64,000 nt of DNA from Treponema sp. GTDB lineage: Bacteria; Spirochaetota; Spirochaetia; Treponematales; Treponemataceae. The notes below the pieces were generated by a model that saw only the letters and a list, made by a program, of their open reading frames with translations, ran no database searches and was not told the origin of the DNA. Location of the stretch: positions 1 through 64,000 of the forward strand of contig JAKSTN010000014.1 in NCBI GenBank assembly GCA_024402535.1, in the 5' to 3' direction. Both the position numbers and the translations under genes were made by a program. Shown piece after piece: positions 9,206 through 18,041 of the stretch. Positions within the stretch are counted from its first letter, which is position 1. Every line of letters begins with the position of its first letter.

Positions 9206-10024
9206 ATGGCAAAAAAAACTGAAAAACTGATGGGCGCTGAAGCCTTTGAAAAGTTCTACTCAAACCAGTACGGGGCCCGCTGGGAAGCAATAAAAGACTC
9301 GTTCTCCCTTGAAAGCGACTATTTTGAGTTCCGTATGGATGGAGCGGTCGAATCATACTTTCTTGATGCAGCCAGTGTTCTTGCGGCCCGCCAGCTTCCA
9401 TTAGAAGGAGCCGGCGAAATTCTTGATTTATGTGCTGCTCCTGGCGGAAAGACTCTTGTTATTGCAAGCCGCATGGAAAAAGACGCCGTTTTAAGCAGTA
9501 ATGAGCGCAGTCCTGAACGGAAACACCGGCTTTCAACAGTTGTGCAGAACTGCCTGCCTTCTGAAATTTCTGAAAGGGTAAAGACTTCCTGTTCAGACGG
9601 TGCCACCTGGTGTACACGTCAGACTGAATGTTTTGACAGAATCCTTCTTGATGCTCCATGCAGTTCGGAACGGCATGTTTATAACGACCCGAAATACCTG
9701 AATGTCTGGACTCCAAGCCGGGTAAAGACTGTTGCAAACGAAGAATGGGCACTTTTATCATGCAGTTTCCGTCTTCTTCGCCCTGAGGGCTATCTTCTGT
9801 ATTCAACTTGTGCTTTGGCAAGGGAAGAAAATGACGAGATGATTGAACGGCTTCTGAAAAAGTTTAAGAATCAGGTGGAAGTAGTGGATTTCACACCTGG
9901 TACGGTAGAAGGTCATGAAGAAATGGTTCCGGAACCGACAGATTACGGATTCCATGTTTTACCCGATTCATCAAAAGGAGCAGGTCCTTTATATTTTTGT
10001 TTAATCAAAAAACATGTGTTATAA
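9206..10024 (+). CDS. RsmB/NOP2-type RNA (cytosine-C5) methyltransferase
   Basis: 272 residues with the m5C RNA methyltransferase motifs: SAM-binding ILDLCAAPGGKT, RILLDAPCSSERH (first catalytic cysteine), and YSTCAL (second cysteine). These enzymes methylate cytosine in rRNA or tRNA. It is shorter than E. coli RsmB and lacks an NusB-like N-terminal domain, so it is nearer the single-domain NSUN type. It may be co-transcribed with GH3 (6-nt gap) and lies 27 nt before deoD. Confidence 0.9.
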   Translation: MAKKTEKLMGAEAFEKFYSNQYGARWEAIKDSFSLESDYFEFRMDGAVESYFLDAASVLAARQLPLEGAGEILDLCAAPGGKTLVIASRMEKDAVLSSNERSPERKHRLSTVVQNCLPSEISERVKTSCSDGATWCTRQTECFDRILLDAPCSSERHVYNDPKYLNVWTPSRVKTVANEEWALLSCSFRLLRPEGYLLYSTCALAREENDEMIERLLKKFKNQVEVVDFTPGTVEGHEEMVPEPTDYGFHVLPDSSKGAGPLYFCLIKKHVL

Positions 10025-10051
10025 TAGAAAATAACACCTGGAGGTTTTTTA

Positions 10052-10753
10052 ATGAGTACACACATCAATGCAAAAAAAGGTGATATTGCACCGCTGGTTC
10101 TTCTTCCGGGAGATCCTTTAAGAGCCAAGTTTATCGCAGAAAATTTCCTTGAAAATCCTGTTTGTTATAACGAAGTCCGCGGAATGCTGGGCTTTACAGG
10201 TACATATAACGGCAAGAAAGTTTCTGTTCAGGGAACAGGAATGGGACAGCCGTCACTTTCAATTTATGTTCAGGAACTTTTCCAGTTTTATGATGTGGAA
10301 AAGGCTATCCGTGTAGGTACTGCAGGAAGCGTAAGCCCTGATGTTCCATGCCGCAGCGTTGTGCTTGCGAACGGAGCCTGTACAGATTCAAGTCTTCAGA
10401 CTTCACGCTTCGGCTATCGTCATTATTCTCCTGTTCCGGATTTCGGACTTCTTGATACTGCTTATCACAAAGCCGAAGAGCTTGGAATCAAGACAATTGT
10501 TGCACCATGTGTTTCGTCTGACCGTTTTTATGAACCAAATCAGGACTGGAAAATGTGGGCAAATTATGGTTGTGCCGCTATTGAAATGGAAGCCGCAGAA
10601 CTTTATACACTTGCTGCTGAATTCAAAAGAAAAGCTCTTGCAATTCTTACAATAAGTGACAATATAGCAACCGGTGATGCAACATCTGCTGAAGAAAGAC
10701 AGAAGACTTTCACAGATATGATGAAACTTGCACTGGAAACAATAACTAAGTAA
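10052..10753 (+). CDS. deoD: Purine-nucleoside phosphorylase (hexameric DeoD type)
   Basis: 233 residues, the usual DeoD length. Motifs: LLPGDPLRAK, GTGMGQPS, RVGTAGS, IEMEAAELY and the catalytic Asp in ISDNIATG. It splits purine (deoxy)nucleosides with phosphate to base and (deoxy)ribose-1-phosphate. GGAGG is 9 nt upstream of the ATG. deoC (30.5 kb) and a pyrimidine phosphorylase (47.9 kb) elsewhere in the window complete deoxynucleoside breakdown. Confidence 0.95.
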   Translation: MSTHINAKKGDIAPLVLLPGDPLRAKFIAENFLENPVCYNEVRGMLGFTGTYNGKKVSVQGTGMGQPSLSIYVQELFQFYDVEKAIRVGTAGSVSPDVPCRSVVLANGACTDSSLQTSRFGYRHYSPVPDFGLLDTAYHKAEELGIKTIVAPCVSSDRFYEPNQDWKMWANYGCAAIEMEAAELYTLAAEFKRKALAILTISDNIATGDATSAEERQKTFTDMMKLALETITK

Positions 10754-10788
10754 TATAGAAATAATATATAAAAAAAGAGGTGGGAATC

Positions 10789-11697
10789 ATGAAACCAACT
10801 TTACTCGTACTCGCAGCCGGAATGGGAAGCCGTTATGGCGGAGTTAAACAGATTGATGCTGTAGGACAGCACGGTGAATGTCTTCTGGACTTTGCCTGTT
10901 ATGATGCAAAAAGATCAGGCTACGGAAAAGTAGTATTTATTATTAGAAAAGATATCGAAGCAGATTTCCGTGAACGGCTTTTTGATCGTGTTGCAGCAAA
11001 TTTTGATGCAGAATATGTATTCCAGAATAAGGACAGCCTTTTCACAGAAGAAGAAAAGAAGCTTATTGGCGGACGTGAAAAGCCTTGGGGAACAACACAT
11101 GCCGTTCTCTGTGCAGAAAAGGCAATCAAAACTCCATTTGCAGTAATCAACTCTGACGACTATTATGGCCGTGAAGCATTTCAGAATCTTGGAAATTATC
11201 TTTCTTCTGTTTCTAACGATTCTGGCGACCATGCTATGGTAGGTTACGTTCTTGGAAATACAATGAGCCGTAACGGTTCTGTAAGCCGTGGTGTTTGTAC
11301 TGTAGCAGATGAAAAACTTGAATCTATCGTAGAAAACCTGAAAATTTACTACGAAGGCGACAAAATCATCTCTGAAATTGATGGTGGAAAGAAAGAAATG
11401 TCTGGAAAAGAATGGGTAAGTATGAACCTTTTCGGCTTTACACCAAAAGCTTTCGAAGTTTTCAATGAAACTTGGGAAGAATTCAAAAAAGCAAATATTA
11501 CTGAACCAAAGAAAGAATGTCTGCTTCCTGTATCGGCAACTGAAATTATCAGACGTGGTCAGGGTGCAATCAAATTCTTTACTTCAAGTGAAACATGGTT
11601 CGGTATGACATACCCTGAAGACCGTGAACTGGTTAAACAGGAAATTGTAAACAAGATTAAAGCAGGATATTATCCTGAAAATCTTTGGGAAAATTAA
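10789..11697 (+). CDS. NDP-sugar pyrophosphorylase-like nucleotidyltransferase
   Basis: 302 residues from the ATG at 10789, preceded by AGAGGTG; the frame also contains a GTG nine bases upstream that fits less well. N-terminus LLVLAAGMGSRYGG is the nucleotidyltransferase signature, with KQID in place of the usual K near the active site and VINSDDYYG as the metal-binding region. Enzymes of this type join a sugar phosphate or related group to an NTP; the substrate here is not evident. Its stop codon overlaps the start of the next gene (TAATG). Confidence 0.85.
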   Translation: MKPTLLVLAAGMGSRYGGVKQIDAVGQHGECLLDFACYDAKRSGYGKVVFIIRKDIEADFRERLFDRVAANFDAEYVFQNKDSLFTEEEKKLIGGREKPWGTTHAVLCAEKAIKTPFAVINSDDYYGREAFQNLGNYLSSVSNDSGDHAMVGYVLGNTMSRNGSVSRGVCTVADEKLESIVENLKIYYEGDKIISEIDGGKKEMSGKEWVSMNLFGFTPKAFEVFNETWEEFKKANITEPKKECLLPVSATEIIRRGQGAIKFFTSSETWFGMTYPEDRELVKQEIVNKIKAGYYPENLWEN

Positions 11698-12485
11698 TGT
11701 TTGGAAGAAAAAAGAAAAAGTCTCAGGCTTCTGAAGCAGAAGCCTTGCAGCAGGAAATCCTGAACGAAGAAAAACAGGATATGATTCAGGGGGTAGAGGA
11801 CCTTTCTACAACTGCAGTTAAGGAAGTAATGGTTCCTCGTATTGATGTGGAATTTGTTGCTGCCGATACTCCCCAGGATGAACTTTTACAGAAAATTGTG
11901 GCTTCGGGGCACTCCCGCTTTCCTGTGTATGAAGATTCCATTGATAATGTTGTAGGAGTTCTTTATGTAAAGGACCTGCTTAAGGTTTTTGCGTCAAAAG
12001 AGCCTCTGAATCTTCAGAAAATTACCCGAAAAGCCTATTTTGTTCCTGAGTCAAAAAGAATCGACTCTCTTTTACGCGAATTTAAGCGCCATCATCTTCA
12101 TATTGCTATTGCTATTGATGAATATGGTGGAGTTTCCGGTATCATCACTATGGAAGATATTATTGAAGAAATAGTTGGTGACATTCAGGATGAATTCGAT
12201 AAAGAACATGAAGATATTCTGACAGTAGGCAACAATATCTGGCTTTGCGATGCCCGCGTTGACCTGGATGATCTGAACGAAAAACTTGAAGCATCTTTCC
12301 CTAACGAAGATTTCGACTCTTTGGGCGGTTTTGTCTTCGATTTGTTCGGAAAAGTTCCTGTAAAATATGAAAAGGCCTCATGGAATAATTACGATTTTAT
12401 TGTTCAGGATATGGAAGGCCATAGAATTAATGTAATAAAAGTAATAAAAAAGGAATCTGAAGAAGCTGATGAAAAAGCGGAATAA
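11697..12485 (+). CDS. CorC/TlyC-family CBS-domain protein
   Basis: 262 residues from the ATG that overlaps the preceding TAA (TAATG coupling). Two CBS domains (about residues 40-160; VMVPRIDVEFV, GHSRFPVYED, GGVSGIITMEDIIEEIVGDI) followed by the CorC_HlyC transporter-associated domain (about 175-255). Soluble homologue of the CorC/TlyC group; TlyC was first described as a haemolysin of a spirochaete but ion-transport regulation is the more general view. It overlaps the next TPR gene by 17 nt; a tlyC-TPR gene order is, as I recall, also found in T. pallidum. Confidence 0.88.
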   Translation: MFGRKKKKSQASEAEALQQEILNEEKQDMIQGVEDLSTTAVKEVMVPRIDVEFVAADTPQDELLQKIVASGHSRFPVYEDSIDNVVGVLYVKDLLKVFASKEPLNLQKITRKAYFVPESKRIDSLLREFKRHHLHIAIAIDEYGGVSGIITMEDIIEEIVGDIQDEFDKEHEDILTVGNNIWLCDARVDLDDLNEKLEASFPNEDFDSLGGFVFDLFGKVPVKYEKASWNNYDFIVQDMEGHRINVIKVIKKESEEADEKAE

Positions 12486-14574
12486 AATAGCAGCCTGTTT
12501 TCTCACTTTTTTAATGCTGGCTCCTTTGTCTGCGCAAGGGAAACCTGGACTTACAGCCCGGAATTATTTTGATCTTGGCCTTGAAGCTGAAAATACAGAA
12601 GAGTGGGCTTCTTCCACCCAGCATTATCTGGAAGCGGTTCGCATGAATCCCGCTTATGCTGATGCCTGGTATCATCTTTCCCGGGTTTCTTATTTTCTTG
12701 GAGAGCCTGATCTTGCTCTTCAGTATCTTTCCAGCGCAGAAAAAATCGAAAAGACAAACTCACGCATTCTGAATCTGAAAGGACTTATTTATCTTTCTCT
12801 TGGAGAATCGGATAAAGCTGCAGAGATATTCAATCAGATTCTGAAAACATATCCTAATGACGTTTCGGCCCATTTTGGCCTTGCTGAGCTCCAGATTTCC
12901 GACGGAAGATTTTCCGGGGCAAAAAAAGAATATGAAGAAGCTTTGAAACGTCAGGGAGACAATAAAAAAGCACTGCTTTCACTGGCACTTTTATGTGCAT
13001 ATACAAACGATTATACATCTGCCAGTACATATCTTCGTCGGGCATTGAATTATTATTCAAGCGATCCTACAGTTCATTATCTTTCGGCTCTTATTGCATG
13101 CATGAAAACAGATCTGGAAAATGCGGAAAAGCAGGCACGCATAGCTGTTGAATTGAATAGAAATTATTCACAAGGATACAGTCTTCTTTCCCAGATTCTG
13201 TTTTATGAAAAGAAATATGATGAATGTTCCGATCTTTGCGACTATCTTATTTCGAAAGACAGAAATAATTCAATTAACTGGTATCTTAAAGGACTTGCAC
13301 AGAAGTATTCCGGTGATGTTTCAGGAGCTGTTGCCACCTGGTCAAAAGGCCTTGAAATCTCACCGCAGGATGAACTTATGCGTATGACGCTGGAACTTGA
13401 AGTGCGGGATTCTCTTTCATTGGAAGATCCTAGAAGAAAAGCCTGGGCAAATTATCACGTAAATATTGCTTCCCAGTGTTCAGAACGCTACGACGGCACT
13501 GGCGCAAGCTATGAATATCAAAGAGCTCTTCGCATTGATCCTATGAACCGTGAAGCACGCCTTGCATATGCCAATATGCTGGAACTGAATGGAATGCATG
13601 AGCTTTACCTTGAACAGCTTAAGTTCGTGCAGGATTTTGCTTCCATGAACGAAAAAGCTGTTTCCAAACGAGAAGAAACAAAGCTTTCAGACACAATAGA
13701 AGCCTATGATTCACTTCTTTCAGAAACTCTCGCAAAAAAATGGGATATTCAGTCTTTCTATCTGGATAAAATCCGCTGGAATATTGCCGTTTTCTACGAA
13801 GAACGTCCTGTAAACTTTATACATCCTCAGTCTGATTGTCTTACTGCTATGGCTGCAAGTGATATTTTTTCAGGAGTTGCCCAAACTTCAGTAAATACAG
13901 AGATTACGCCGGTTTCAGGCTATGGAGATGCTTTCCGTAACGCCCGTTCAAAGGGTTATGATTATTTTATCATTCTTTCTCTGGAAGAGGGAAATGATGA
14001 TTTGACATTGAATGCAACTATGTATTCAGCCCGAACAGGAACAGAAACAGAAAAATTTACTTTTTATGCTACAGGAAACAACAGATATTCAACTGTTCTC
14101 AGACGTTTTAGAACTGCAGTTCTTGAAAATCTTCCTGTTCGTGGAAAAATTATAAAGAGAAAGGCAAAATCGGTTCTTGTTGATTTAGGAAAATCGGAAC
14201 ACATTACAAACGGTGCTGTTTTTCAGATTGTGAGAAAAGGCCGTATTATTACCGCAGATACTGGAACCGGACTTTCTTATCGAGAAGATGATGTTCTTGG
14301 CACTATTGAAATTACTAGTGCTGGAGAAGAAGTATCAGAAGGTATTATTTCTGTAAACGGCTTCTATGACAAAATTAATGATGATGATGAAGTTGTTCTG
14401 GTAAGTCTTCCAGAACTTAAAACAGATGCTGCAATTGATACTGCACCGATTGCGGATGCACAAGGCAATGTTGTTGTGAATCAGAAACCAGAGGCTGGAA
14501 CTCCGCTGAATACAGAAATCCGTAAAGCTGTAAGTCATCCTGCAATCTTAGAGTTGATACAGAATATTTTCTAG
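12469..14574 (+). CDS. Periplasmic or secreted TPR protein
   Basis: 701 residues with a signal peptide (IAACFLTFLMLAPLSAQG). Residues about 28-380 are TPR repeats (ARNYFDLGLEAENTEEW, AYADAWYHLSRVSYFLG, ARLAYANMLELNG and others); residues about 440-700 form a different, beta-rich region with no family I recognise. TPR proteins are scaffolds. It overlaps the TlyC gene by 17 nt and is translationally coupled to it. At the 3' end it shares CTAG with the convergent gene, so both stops are TAG in the same four bases. Confidence 0.85.
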   Translation: MKKRNKIAACFLTFLMLAPLSAQGKPGLTARNYFDLGLEAENTEEWASSTQHYLEAVRMNPAYADAWYHLSRVSYFLGEPDLALQYLSSAEKIEKTNSRILNLKGLIYLSLGESDKAAEIFNQILKTYPNDVSAHFGLAELQISDGRFSGAKKEYEEALKRQGDNKKALLSLALLCAYTNDYTSASTYLRRALNYYSSDPTVHYLSALIACMKTDLENAEKQARIAVELNRNYSQGYSLLSQILFYEKKYDECSDLCDYLISKDRNNSINWYLKGLAQKYSGDVSGAVATWSKGLEISPQDELMRMTLELEVRDSLSLEDPRRKAWANYHVNIASQCSERYDGTGASYEYQRALRIDPMNREARLAYANMLELNGMHELYLEQLKFVQDFASMNEKAVSKREETKLSDTIEAYDSLLSETLAKKWDIQSFYLDKIRWNIAVFYEERPVNFIHPQSDCLTAMAASDIFSGVAQTSVNTEITPVSGYGDAFRNARSKGYDYFIILSLEEGNDDLTLNATMYSARTGTETEKFTFYATGNNRYSTVLRRFRTAVLENLPVRGKIIKRKAKSVLVDLGKSEHITNGAVFQIVRKGRIITADTGTGLSYREDDVLGTIEITSAGEEVSEGIISVNGFYDKINDDDEVVLVSLPELKTDAAIDTAPIADAQGNVVVNQKPEAGTPLNTEIRKAVSHPAILELIQNIF

Positions 14575-15464
14575 TTGATTTCCAGGTGATCCAGGGAAGA
14601 TTCAAGCCATTTTTTGCTTTCTTCCGGGAAATATTCCTGGACTTTTACAAAAGTTCTGACTGCGTTTTCAAAATCTCCTGTAAAATAATAGGATTCTCCA
14701 AGGTAAAAAGTTGCCCGGCTTTCAACTTCACGTGTAATATTTGTACCTGTAAGTTTTTTCAGCTGTGCGATTGAGTCCCGGTACTTTCTTGGTGCAAAGT
14801 ACTGGCTTAAAATCTGGAATAAGTAATAGGCATCGCCACGTTCCGGTGAAATCAAATCCGCTTCAAAATAATATGGTTCAAGTAACTCCACCGGATTTGC
14901 AGATTTTCTTCCTAATCCTGAGGCTTTTTCGTGTGCAAGATTCGAAATCTGGTTTTCTGATTTTACAAGACCATCAACCAGATCAAGATATGGAAGTGGA
15001 GTTTCTCTGAGTGTTCCTGTAGGGTATTTTTTTTCAGATTCTTCATGTTTTGGAATTATGGGATTCTGTTTTTTAGCTTCAACATGAACACCTTTTACTG
15101 TCGCGTTCATGGAAGGCATAATCAAATCGTAACATTCATCTGTAAAAGAAATAACTGCATAGTAATAGTCATTCAAATCTTTTACTGTATCGGTGTATCC
15201 TGAACTGGAACCTGGAATTTGTGCAAGAAAAGTTGAGTTGTTTATGTCGTTGAACACAGTAATTGGCATTGTGTTTCTGTAAACAAGAAATTTTGTTATT
15301 TTTTTCTCTGTGTTTTCAGGATTTGTCCACATTATGTTGATTTTGTTTCCGCCGGCATATTCTGAATGAATATTTATAATCATTGGTTTTTCATAAGCAG
15401 AAAGAGAAAAGCAGAATAGTGCCAGAATCCATACTAAAAAGGATTTTTTCGAATTTTTATTCAT
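14571..15464 (-). CDS. Exported fibronectin-III-like / TPR protein
   Basis: 297 residues. Signal peptide (FLVWILALFCFSLSAYE). An FN3-like beta domain about residues 28-125 (NKINIMWTNPENTEKKITKFLVYRNT), a linker, then a TPR-like helical end (ATFYLGESYYFTGDFENAVRTFVKVQEYFPEE). Function unknown; likely an envelope scaffold. It is divergent from a LysM/M23-like gene, with only 37 nt between the ATGs. A GCCGATAT box lies exactly 7 nt before this ATG, so it may be sigma-28 dependent and leaderless. Confidence 0.8.
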   Translation of the reverse strand: MNKNSKKSFLVWILALFCFSLSAYEKPMIINIHSEYAGGNKINIMWTNPENTEKKITKFLVYRNTMPITVFNDINNSTFLAQIPGSSSGYTDTVKDLNDYYYAVISFTDECYDLIMPSMNATVKGVHVEAKKQNPIIPKHEESEKKYPTGTLRETPLPYLDLVDGLVKSENQISNLAHEKASGLGRKSANPVELLEPYYFEADLISPERGDAYYLFQILSQYFAPRKYRDSIAQLKKLTGTNITREVESRATFYLGESYYFTGDFENAVRTFVKVQEYFPEESKKWLESSLDHLEIN

Positions 15465-15467
15465 ATA

Positions 15468-15494
15468 TAATATATCGGCAGAATTTGCCGATAA
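15468..15494 (+). promoter_or_regulatory. Sigma-28-like promoter for the LysM/M23-like gene
   Basis: TAAT (15468-15471), 15-nt spacer, GCCGATAA (15487-15494), then 7 nt to the ATG at 15502. The bacterial sigma-28 consensus is TAAA-N15-GCCGATAA, so the -10 is perfect and the -35 has 3 of 4. No Shine-Dalgarno; leaderless mRNA expected. Confidence 0.6.
15472..15479 (-). promoter_or_regulatory. Sigma-28-like -10 box for the FN3/TPR gene
   Basis: GCCGATAT on the minus strand (15479 to 15472), 7 nt before the ATG at 15464. The -35 region is poor (no TAAA at 15-16 nt). Together with the plus-strand box it forms a perfect inverted repeat TATCGGCA-N5-TGCCGATA (15473-15493), which could instead be an operator. 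Confidence 0.4.
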
Positions 15495-15501
15495 TACTAG
15501 T

Positions 15502-16392
15502 ATGAAAATTTTACGTAAAGCATTAATTGTACTTTTTATTTCTACTACATTTCTTTTTGCTGATGAAGTATATCAGGTTCAGAAAGGTGATACTTTGTAT
15601 TCCATCAGCCGTAAATATCAGATAACTGTAGCAGAACTTCGTACAGCAAATAATCTTAAAGATAATGATGTTCTTAAAGCTGGTCAGCGTCTTGTAATCC
15701 CAACTGCAGATATCAGTACTGCAGCGGCTCTTTCATCTTCAAATAAACAGGAAGAAACAAAGACTACAAAAAAATCTGAAACTTCCGTATATACAGTTCA
15801 GAAAGGAGATACTTTCTACAGTCTTGCACGTAAAAATGGTATGACAGTTCCTGAACTTCTGGCCTTGAATAATCTTGATTCAAATGCGGTTCTTAAAACA
15901 GGACAGAAACTTAAAGTCAGAAAAAGCGAGAGTTCTTCAACCGAAGTAGTAATTAAACAGGCTGGAACAGAGTCTAAAGCTGTTATTCCGGAAACAGTTC
16001 CTGATACAAGAAATTATGGTGTTACAAAAACAGATACTTCTACATCATGGCCGGTAAAAAATCCAAAAATTACTTACATTAAGGGCAAAGTGAGCGGAGT
16101 TCAGCTTGCCTGCAGTTCAAATGAGAATGTTGTGGCTGTTCGTGAAGGAACAGTTATGTATGTAGGTCTTTATCGTGGATTTGGACAGGTTCTTTTTGTT
16201 CAGTCTAAGACAGGACTTATTTATGCTTATACAGGAATGGGAAGTGTCAGTGTAAAGAAAGGGGATTACGTTACATTTGGCAGCAACGTAGGAACTGCGG
16301 GTGTAGATTCAATAAAAGGTACTCCTCAGATTACATTTATGGTGTTCCAGAATGGAACTGCCATAGATCCTGCTAAAGCGCCACGCGGATAA
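15502..16392 (+). CDS. LysM protein with inactive M23-type domain
   Basis: 296 residues. Signal peptide (1-20), two LysM domains (about 24-67 and 97-140; YxVQKGDTxYSxxRK), a linker, and an M23/LytM-like domain (184-292). The M23 zinc and catalytic residues are missing: the HxGxD position reads GVQLACSS and the HLH position (275-282) reads PQITFMVF. Such degenerate LytM proteins (NlpD/EnvC type) usually activate amidases rather than cut peptidoglycan. LysM predicts cell-wall binding. A sigma-28-like promoter lies directly upstream, which suggests a link with flagella or cell division. Confidence 0.88.
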   Translation: MKILRKALIVLFISTTFLFADEVYQVQKGDTLYSISRKYQITVAELRTANNLKDNDVLKAGQRLVIPTADISTAAALSSSNKQEETKTTKKSETSVYTVQKGDTFYSLARKNGMTVPELLALNNLDSNAVLKTGQKLKVRKSESSSTEVVIKQAGTESKAVIPETVPDTRNYGVTKTDTSTSWPVKNPKITYIKGKVSGVQLACSSNENVVAVREGTVMYVGLYRGFGQVLFVQSKTGLIYAYTGMGSVSVKKGDYVTFGSNVGTAGVDSIKGTPQITFMVFQNGTAIDPAKAPRG

Positions 16393-16433
16393 TTCATAAT
16401 GCTCAATGCATAATTCATAATTGAGAATTGTTG
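16393..16433. repeat. AT-rich mini-repeat (AATTCATAATG / TAATTCATAATTG)
   Basis: Two imperfect copies of an AATTCATAAT unit at 16391-16400 and 16412-16421, next to CAATGCA and TTGAGAATTG, in the 3' region of the LysM gene. It resembles short AT-rich intergenic repeats common in many genomes. No gene. Confidence 0.35.
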
Positions 16434-16470
16434 AAATAGGTTCTTCTGAATGGGAGAACCTATTTTTTTT
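16434..16470 (+). terminator. Rho-independent terminator after the LysM/M23-like gene
   Basis: AAATAGGTTCT (16434-16444) pairs with AGAACCTATTT (16455-16465), 10-nt loop, followed by a run of T to 16470. Confidence 0.85.
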
Positions 16471-16513
16471 GTGTTTTGGAAGAGAGCTAATTTATTAAAG
16501 TCTTAAAATATAG

Positions 16514-16519
16514 TATAAT
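16514..16519 (+). promoter_or_regulatory. Probable -10 box of glyS
   Basis: TATAAT at 16514-16519, 55 nt before the ATG. The leader contains a small hairpin (CCGCT at 16540-16544 with AGCGG at 16555-16559) just ahead of AAGGAG. No T-box or other known leader was recognised. Confidence 0.5.
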
Positions 16520-16574
16520 TTTTTAATTATATTTAAATTCCGCTGCAAGCCGGTAGCGGTAAAGGAGATAAAAA

Positions 16575-18038
16575 ATGGCAAACGAAAAAGATGAGCACGC
16601 ATGTACTTTGGACAAAATCATCAGTCTTTGTAAGAGACGCGGTTTTGTTTATCAGGCTTCAGAAATTTATGGAGGTCAGGCAGGTGCATGGGATTACGGT
16701 CCTTTAGGCGTTGAATTCAAAAGAAATATTCAGAATGAATGGTGGCATTACATGACACAGCTTCATGATGATGTTGTTGGACTTGATTCCGCAATTTTCC
16801 AGCACCACACAACATGGAAAGCTTCAGGACACGCTGATCACTTCTCTGATCCTATGATTGACTGTCTTGAATGTCAGGCTCGTCACCGTGCAGATAAAAT
16901 GATTGAAGACTTTGTTGCAGCAAATCCAGACAAAGATCCTGGAAAACCTGTTGATACAATGTCTCATGAAGAAATGGAAAACTATATCAAGGCAAACATC
17001 AACTGTCCTGTTTGTGGAAGCAAAGAAAGAAAATATACAGCAGTTCGCGAATTCAACCTTATGTTCAAAACATACCAGGGACCAATCGCTGACGAAGCAC
17101 ACCTTATTTATCTTCGTCCTGAAACATGTCAGGGGATCTTCACAGATTTCAAAAACATCGTTCAGTCAAACCGCATGAAAGTTCCTTTCGGTGTTGCACA
17201 GGTTGGTAAATCTTTCCGTAACGAAATTATCTTCAAGAACTTCATTTTCCGTACAGCTGAATTTGAACAGATGGAAATGGAATATTTCTGTAAACCAGGT
17301 ACAGAAGATGAAACATTCCAGAGATGGCGTGATGACCGCTGGAAGTTCTACTTGAAGTACGGTATCCCAGAAACACAGCTTAAATGGCACCACCACGACA
17401 AGCTGGCTCACTATGCTAAAGACGCTTACGATATCACATATAACTTCCCAATCGGTTTCGAAGAAATCGAAGGTATCCACTCACGTACTGACTTCGACCT
17501 TAGCCAGCACATGGAATACTCTAAGAAAGATATGTCTTACATCGATCCAGATGATCCTAAAAACCGCTACGTTCCATACGTTGTTGAAACATCTGCTGGT
17601 CTTAACCGTAACTTCCTTATGTTCCTTTGTGAAGCATACGAAGAACAGAATGTTGGAACAGACGGAAAAGATGATTACCGTACAGTTCTTCACCTGCATC
17701 CAAAGCTTGCACCTATCACAGTTGCAGTTCTGCCACTTATGAAGAAAGACGGTCTTGCTGAAAAAGCAAAGGATATCCAGAATCTTCTTAAAGAAAACTT
17801 CGTAACAGACTACGACCAGAGTGGTACAGTTGGTAAACGCTACCGCCGTCAGGACGAAGTTGGTACACCATTCTGTGTAACTGTAGACTACGATACAATG
17901 GACAGTGCAAGTGAAAACTTTGAAACTGTTACAGTTCGTAACCGTGACACAATGGAACAGGAACGTGTAATGATTTCTGAACTGAACGGATATCTTTTCA
18001 ATGCTATTGCAAATTACAAACCTGTAGTACGTGCTTAA
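16575..18038 (+). CDS. glyS: Glycine-tRNA ligase (single-chain, eukaryote/GlyQS type)
   Basis: 487 residues, class II synthetase of the alpha2 type. Start region CKRRGFVYQASEIYGGQAGAWDYGPLG is diagnostic; motif 2 region GVAQVGKSFRNEI and motif 3 region ETSAGLNRNFLMFLCEAYEEQ are intact, with the C-terminal anticodon-binding domain (LHPKLAPITVAVLPL). CxxC pairs at about 95 and 141 suggest a zinc site. It charges tRNA-Gly. AAGGAG lies 6 nt upstream. The aldo-keto-like gene follows after 3 nt, so it is probably co-transcribed. Confidence 0.96.
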   Translation: MANEKDEHACTLDKIISLCKRRGFVYQASEIYGGQAGAWDYGPLGVEFKRNIQNEWWHYMTQLHDDVVGLDSAIFQHHTTWKASGHADHFSDPMIDCLECQARHRADKMIEDFVAANPDKDPGKPVDTMSHEEMENYIKANINCPVCGSKERKYTAVREFNLMFKTYQGPIADEAHLIYLRPETCQGIFTDFKNIVQSNRMKVPFGVAQVGKSFRNEIIFKNFIFRTAEFEQMEMEYFCKPGTEDETFQRWRDDRWKFYLKYGIPETQLKWHHHDKLAHYAKDAYDITYNFPIGFEEIEGIHSRTDFDLSQHMEYSKKDMSYIDPDDPKNRYVPYVVETSAGLNRNFLMFLCEAYEEQNVGTDGKDDYRTVLHLHPKLAPITVAVLPLMKKDGLAEKAKDIQNLLKENFVTDYDQSGTVGKRYRRQDEVGTPFCVTVDYDTMDSASENFETVTVRNRDTMEQERVMISELNGYLFNAIANYKPVVRA

Positions 18039-18041
18039 AAA

